Shown here piece by piece: positions 59,264-64,000 of a stretch of 64,000 nt of DNA. Within the stretch, counting starts at the first letter, position 1; each line of letters opens with the position of its first letter. The notes below the pieces were generated by a model. It made no database searches, was not told where the DNA came from, and was given only the letters and a program-made list of their open reading frames with translations. Made by a program: the position numbers and the translations under genes. The stretch is from contig NC_064000.1 of the NCBI RefSeq assembly GCF_932276165.1, positions 868,001 to 932,000 of the forward strand. Direction: 5' to 3'. This DNA is from Plutella xylostella. Its lineage: Eukaryota; Arthropoda; Insecta; Lepidoptera; Plutellidae.

Positions 59264-60034
59264 TAGCATTGTCAAAAGCCTTAAAAATATGTTAAATTCC
59301 GTCTGAAATGCATCATCATTTTTATATAAATAGTTTAAATTTGGTACTTACAAATACAACTTTTGGTACTTTAATTTGTGTATTTACTCACTAATTTCAG
59401 TGTTTTGATTCGATTCGGAAATTTTAAAGTAGGTAGGTATGTCTTATTTAGATTTAATTATTTTCTCACTTGTATATTATTACCTATGTAAAATTTATTG
59501 TGACTTAATATAAATTTTGTGTTTATTGTGAGTAAATTTTAATTTTTAATTTGATTGACATTCCATGTTCTATGGATCTTTTTATGTGAAAATAAATGTA
59601 TTATTATTTATTATTATTATAATCCGTGGATCAGTTGGCCAACGCCCACGGCCGCCGAGACCAACGACCGATAAAAATGCTATTTTTCTTGAGCTAATTA
59701 CAGAAAAAACTTTTCTCGTCTCATGTAATTTTCTTCGCGTCCATTTTCTTATAATAAGACAAGAAAAATTCTTTCATTTTCTTCGTTAATCTGTAATGGG
59801 TTTTGGTGATTGTTTAATTCACTTTTCGTGTTTTTATCTGATTATGGAGATAATGGTGGTGTTTAAGAGACTAGGCGGGTTGATGACTAAGATAAAATAC
59901 GAATTGACGTAATTTTTTCTTCGCTGTATTAAGCGATTGCATACATTGTAGGTACATAAAGGTTTCATCGGTACATGAAACCTTCAATGATTACTTCAGA
60001 AATATTTCATGGTTTTGAGTTCTCTCTAGGCCTC
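59264..60034. other. LINE tail and plain DNA
   Basis: 59400-59622 ends TGTTCTATGGATCTTTTTAT, GTGAAAATAAATGTATTATT followed by (TTA)n, a plus-strand LINE 3' end. The rest shows nothing. Confidence 0.5.
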
Positions 60035-60215
60035 CTGCCCGTCTAGGTTTTGCAATTTTTGAAAACTATAAATGTTTACGTTTTCTTCTGTCATCTGCGT
60101 ACATTATCAGTCAAAAGTCGCATGATAGTTTCAGCTAGATGCGCCACTTTATATGCGAGAAAACGTAAACTTTTATAGTTTCCGACAATCTAACAAACCT
60201 ATACTAGACCTACTG
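60035..60215. mobile_element. MITE-like repeat, family D, copy 3
   Basis: GCCCGTCTAGGTTTTGCAAT .. GTACATTATCAGTCAAAAGT .. GCGAGAAAACGTAAACTTTT, ATAGTTTCCGACAATC. Confidence 0.7.
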
Positions 60216-60974
60216 GACTAAAAAAAAAAATGATGTTCAAGATAGTTTCTACTCGTATAGACACTATCCCTATGCTCTTGCATGCTACATGTTATGAATA
60301 AACATATGCAAGATAGGTAGGTAAGTTCCATGCATGAACGCATATGCAAATATGTGCTCATAGTTTCACAGTTACATGGTAGAATACAGGGAAAAATTAA
60401 AACTGAACAAAGTCACTTGGCACTGCCGACACCAAACGACCCAATATTTTTCAAACACTTAATTAAATATTTGAACAAAATTTTACCGTTTTTAGTTGAT
60501 AGTATCCTGCTGCTATGTTAAATGTACTTCAATGTTGCAGAAGGCGTCATTCAGCTAGCCTTTTCCGTTTAGGAGTAATTTGGTACTTTCGTCAGTGGAA
60601 CCTTTTCATTGCCCGTGAGTGTATATATATATTATTATTTTTTATTATATACATGTTAAGTTAATGTATATTGTGTGCTTGTACTGTGTGTTTGTATGTA
60701 GTTTTTAACAGAATCCCTATCCATTAAGTTAAGTATAATAATTTGAAATAAGTAAGTAAGTACCTAATAAATAAAAAAGTTTTTATACAAAACTGGAACG
60801 GAAATGAACACAAGTGGACGGAAGTCGCAGCGAGGGGCAAATTGGACCAAGATGAAATCATTTATAACCCTCTTTCCCTTTACAACCGTTGATCTTGTCC
60901 GGAAAACTGACATTAGGAGGGGAAATAAGTTCAGAAATAGTAGGTAATATTAGGAATGTTTTTCCTCGAATCGA
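60216..60974. other. MITE end at 60535-60625; plain DNA
   Basis: TGCAGAAGGCGTCATTCAGC .. GGAACCTTTTCATTGCCCGT, GAGTGTATA is the right part of the element family at 58149. A LINE-like tail with AAGTAAGTACCTAATAAATA lies at 60745-60780. Confidence 0.55.
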
Positions 60975-61300
60975 GCAGTGGTGGCGTAGTGGATAAGGCC
61001 TCGTCCTCTCAATGGAGAGGCCGTGGGTTCAAATCCTGGCCTGTACCAATGAATTCTTTCAATTGTGTTTTCAATTAAGGAGTTTTAGTACAATAATACC
61101 ACGTGCTCTTACGGTGATGGAAAACATCGTGAGGAAACCTGCACATCTAGGTTCTAGATGTGTATCCTAAGTGCATTGTACTTATCCCAAAACGGCGATA
61201 TGGTTCGCAACCTATCACGTAAGTACAAATGTTCTGCGAAAAGTGGGTGGCTCGCTTGTGAGCCACCTCTGACTACCCCTTCGGGGATTACAGTCGTGAG
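60975..61300 (+). mobile_element. SINE family C, full copy
   Basis: Head GAGCAGTGGTGGCGTAGTGG, ATAAGGCCTCGTCCTCTCAA, GGCCGTGGGTTCAAATCCTG (A and B boxes). Body ACCACGTGCTCTTACGGTGA, CATCGTGAGGAAACCTGCAC, TATCACGTAAGTACAAATGT, TCTGACTACCCCTTCGGGGA. Confidence 0.9.
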
Positions 61301-61920
61301 TATGTATATATGTTTTTCCTGAAATAAGTGATTTGTTAGAAAAAAAAATTGTTTTAATCGTAAAACGTCCATCTTTTTATTTATTATGGTTTACAATTCA
61401 TTATTTAATTTAAGCGGTTGAATTCCGTAAAACAGAAATATTATAAAATAGCGGTGTCCTGCGGTTTATTAGGGAAAATAATTTGGAAAAATTATGTACT
61501 AATTGCCTTACACCCCATTTATTATCCGTCAATTCATTTTAATCGGTTTTACATGGGAATAAGATATTTTTCCTCAATAAAAGGTGTAATCCAGGGTGTC
61601 AGCTAACTCCATACTAAATTTCATAAAAATCGCACTATATACCTACTCACAAACTTTCGCCTTTGTTATATTAGTAGGATAAAATAATTATCTATTGCTT
61701 TTCGCCTCGATATCGCGACTACGGGACGGAAAAGGTTAAATACCCTATAAGTAATACCAACATATTCTCCCATCACTAAGGGAAAAGAAACTCCCAAAGG
61801 AGGTCAGTAATAAAACGTCGGAGGCTCTGACGGCATCCATTTGTGCCCTCGATGGAGGATGGAGATTGCAATATCCCTTGTACCCTGTTATTGACAGCCT
61901 CATGGGGGGTCATTCTATAT
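61301..61920. other. No feature recognised
   Basis: About 620 bp. 61690-61900 (GGCTCTGACGGCATCCATTT, GTGCCCTCGATGGAGGATGG) is GC-richer than its flanks but no frame stays open with recognisable content. Confidence 0.45.
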
Positions 61921-61988
61921 ACAGGGTGTTGCAAAAAGGGTATACTAAGCCGAAACCAGCATGTCCAGCAGCAGCGCCTTTTTGCAAC
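61921..61988. mobile_element. MITE family 1, internally deleted
   Basis: ACAGGGTGTTGCAAAAAGGG, TATACTAAGCCGAAACCAGC, then directly GCGCCTTTTTGCAACA. About 70 bp, so most of the interior is gone. Confidence 0.7.
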
Positions 61989-62252
61989 ATAATAATAAAT
62001 AAATAAATATGTGGGGACATCTCACACACGGCCATCCGACCCCAAGCTAGGCAGAACCTGTGATAGGGGTGTCGGACAGCTGATATATCTAAACAAATAC
62101 ATATATAGATACATACTAAATATAAATATCAACACCCAAGACCCGAGTACAAATATCTGTTTTTAAACAAATATCTGCCCCAGCCGGGAATCGAACCCGA
62201 AACCTTCGGCTCAGTAGTCAGGGTCACTAACCACTACGCCATTCAGCCGTCC
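61989..62252 (-). mobile_element. SINE family B head with a different tail
   Basis: (AAAT)n then GTGGGGACATCTCACACACG, GCCATCCGACCCCAAGCTAG, then ACCCAAGACCCGAGTACAAA, CCAGCCGGGAATCGAACCCG, ACTAACCACTACGCCATTCA. The head matches SINE-B; the 3' part (61989-62130) differs from the other copies. Confidence 0.82.
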
Positions 62253-62253
62253 A

Positions 62254-62363
62254 TATGACGAAAAACGAACGAAAGAGAGCTGTCGTGCAATCGGCACGTT
62301 TAATACAACGAGATAGAGTCGTGGCTCGCGCAGCAGCGCTCTAAAATTTAGTTTTTCGTCATA
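62254..62363. mobile_element. Small MITE (TATGACGAAAAAC termini)
   Basis: TATGACGAAAAACGAACGAA at left, TTTAGTTTTTCGTCATATA at right; interior GAGTCGTGGCTCGCGCAGCA. It sits between a SINE and a family-1 MITE with almost no spacer. Confidence 0.7.
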
Positions 62364-62614
62364 TACAGAATGTTGCAAAAAGGGTATACTAAGCCGAAAC
62401 CTACATGTGCAGCATGGTATATCTAAGCCCGAAACTAAAATCAGAATTACAAAATTCGCGATTTTTTTATTGTTTTCCATAGAAACTTACTACTATGTAC
62501 TACTAGACTTTTTACTATGGAGAATGACTTTTTTTCGCAAATTTTGAAATTCAGTTTCGGGCTTAGATGGTACCATGCTGCATAATATTTAGGTAGGTTT
62601 TTCAACACCCTGTA
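62364..62614. mobile_element. MITE family 1
   Basis: ACAGAATGTTGCAAAAAGGG, TATACTAAGCCGAAACCTAC .. TTTCGGGCTTAGATGGTACC .. TTTTCAACACCCTGTA. Confidence 0.82.
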
Positions 62615-62951
62615 GAGTAACCCCTCAGGTCCTGTTGGGTACTTCAAAATATCATAATCTGGCTTGTAAGGTAACTTCTTTGTATGTCTCTTGTGATTTG
62701 GATTAAATAACGTAATTCGATGTATTTTTTTTTAAATCTGGTGAGATTATTCAATTAAATGTAAATGCCGTGGACTGTGGAATGTTTTTCTTTGAGTAGG
62801 ATTTTCTATCTAAGTACATTAAATAGTACTTATACTTCCCCTTCAGGTGGCATTTGAATTCCACCCTGTATATAAATATGAGACTCGAACCCGGCACTTC
62901 TAATGTCATCATCCCTATTACAAAGCCAATAAGCCATCTTAACTAATCCTA
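62615..62951. other. Plain DNA with one CACCCTGTA end
   Basis: TTTGAATTCCACCCTGTATA at 62856 is a lone MITE-like end. GAGACTCGAACCCGGCAC at 62880 resembles a decayed SINE B box (reverse). Confidence 0.45.
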
Positions 62952-63155
62952 ATCCTAACTAATATTATAAATGCGAAAGTAACTGTGTATGACTGTCTGT
63001 CTGTCTGTTACTCTTTCACGCAAAAACTACAGAACGGATTTGAATGAAATTTGGTATACACAGAGACCCTGAGAAAGAACATAGGCTACTTTTTATCCCG
63101 ATATTCCCACGGGAAAACTTTTTAAGGCGAAGCGAAGCTCGCGGGAATAGCTAGT
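62952..63155 (+). mobile_element. Helitron-like (CTGT)n element, copy 5
   Basis: TCCTAACTAATATTATAAAT, GCGAAAGTAACTGTG, (TCTG)n (short), AACGGATTTGAATGAAATTT .. GCGAAGCTCGCGGGAATAGC, TAGT. As at 17823, it follows AATCCTAATCC. Confidence 0.82.
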
Positions 63156-63764
63156 ACAATCTAATCTACAGCCCCAATAGAACTAGTATTAGTATGAATA
63201 ATTAATTTGACAGAGTCCCTTGGGTTCCTATATTGTATTACGAAGTGGCACCTGCTCCAAATAGGCTAGGCTGACACCAATTACTATAGTGCCCTGTGTA
63301 GGATTTATATTTTTCCAAAACGAATAAGATTATACTTACTTTTTCTTCTGTTATAGGTTTTACGATAATTTCCGTTAAAGGCGCCAGTTTTTTATTTTAA
63401 TATTACGTAAAAATAATTTATGGAAGCCTTGCTTTTAGATAATTTAAGACTCGTTTATTTATAATTTTCAAGTATCTAAGTAGGTACTTGTTGTTGTATT
63501 GTTAGAGTTTATCCATTGTTATTGTGAGTATTTCATAAAACAAAATTATACAACCAAACCTATATTAAAAAAAAATACGAAACATTCTATCCTCAATAAA
63601 CAGAGGTTTATATAGGTAGAATATTTATTTTAGCTCGCTGCCGTCGCCCGGGATTGTTCCGAGGAGGCTGGCAGAGCGTTCCCTCTCTGTATTGGCTGAT
63701 GCGCTAGCTGAGATAGCTGCATATTCATGTTTGTTTTATGGCACTACTAATTAAATGGTATTTA
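63156..63764. other. Plain DNA with a family-D scrap
   Basis: 63320-63400 (TTTTTCTTCTGTTATAGGTT, TTACGATAATTTCCGTTAAA, GGCGCCAG) resembles part of family D. 63640-63720 is locally GC-rich (CTGCCGTCGCCCGGGATTGT) without an evident function. Confidence 0.45.
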
Positions 63765-64000
63765 GGGTCAATTCAGACGTACCACAACCACACCACAACC
63801 ACAACCACGCCGTGTGGTCGGGCGTATATTTTGTATTGACAATGAATAATCCAATTCACACGTGCCACATTTTGCCGTTGTTATCGACCACCTGTGTAAT
63901 ACGACCACATCGCAACCACATCGCGTCGGCAACGCCGCCACGCGGCGGCGGCACCGCGGCCACCTCCTCTCTCTATTAACTGCATACGACCAACATCGCA
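63765..64000. mobile_element. Left part of a MITE-like element with (CCACAAC)n words, cut by the window edge
   Basis: Begins GGGTCAATTCAGACGTACCA after TTA, then ACCACAACCACACCACAACC, ACCTGTGTAATACGACCACA, TCGCAACCACATCGCG and a CpG-rich CGCCGCCACGCGGCGGCGGC. The form (GGGT.. start, TTA, repeated words) is like the element at 51841, but the right end is not in the window. Confidence 0.5.

Overview
Animal nuclear DNA, almost certainly from a moth or butterfly (Lepidoptera). The window has AT-rich intergenic or intronic sequence, spliced exons with GT-AG borders, several tRNA-derived SINE families, (CTGT)n Helitron-like elements ending in CTAGT, RTE-type LINE tails ending in (GAT)n, and dense short inverted-repeat transposons. 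All are typical of lepidopteran genomes. No prokaryotic operon, CRISPR array, rRNA or convincing functional tRNA is visible.

Region 1 (about 1-12,000, minus strand): the only host gene I can support. Ten exons with matching splice phases (1074-11976) encode about 468 residues of a secreted or extracellular sushi/CCP repeat protein: seven complete CCP modules and half of an eighth. The family looks like the LEV-9 / Hasp / Hikaru genki synaptic-cleft CCP proteins; this is recalled family resemblance, not a search. The gene runs off the left edge at its 3' end. Its 5' end is not visible, so it lies beyond 64,000 or in unrecognisable small exons. The CCP7 exon (3770-3939) heads a tandem array (about 1985-3945) in which the same exon recurs twice more with frame-disturbing indels, plus two 3' exon fragments.

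Region 2 (12,000-24,500): transposon-rich. It holds a 5'-truncated LINE (14949-16262), two Helitron-like copies, an intact 947-residue LINE with a restriction-like endonuclease (18514-21357), a third Helitron-like copy and a full SINE.

Region 3 (24,518-31,019) and its paralogue (44,998-49,219): two copies of a large non-autonomous DNA transposon with GGGTG.. terminal inverted repeats, 4-bp target duplications (TACA; AGAA), and many subterminal copies of a CACGGCAATGAA-like motif. Both carry RTE and SINE fragments as cargo. Copy 1 was later hit by a 2,901-bp hAT-like transposon with an intact 736-residue transposase; copy 2 keeps the unoccupied site, which proves an 8-bp duplication. Copy 2 was separately hit by a 978-bp Tc1/mariner remnant; copy 1 keeps that empty site.

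Region 4 (31,100-35,930): an apparently intact two-ORF LINE (gag-like ORF1, endonuclease-RT ORF2; CR1/Jockey group).

Region 5 (36,000-64,000): a dense field of MITEs, SINEs and LINE tails, many nested, with no host exon recognised. The genes do not form a pathway; the window is one CCP gene and its transposon-expanded upstream region.
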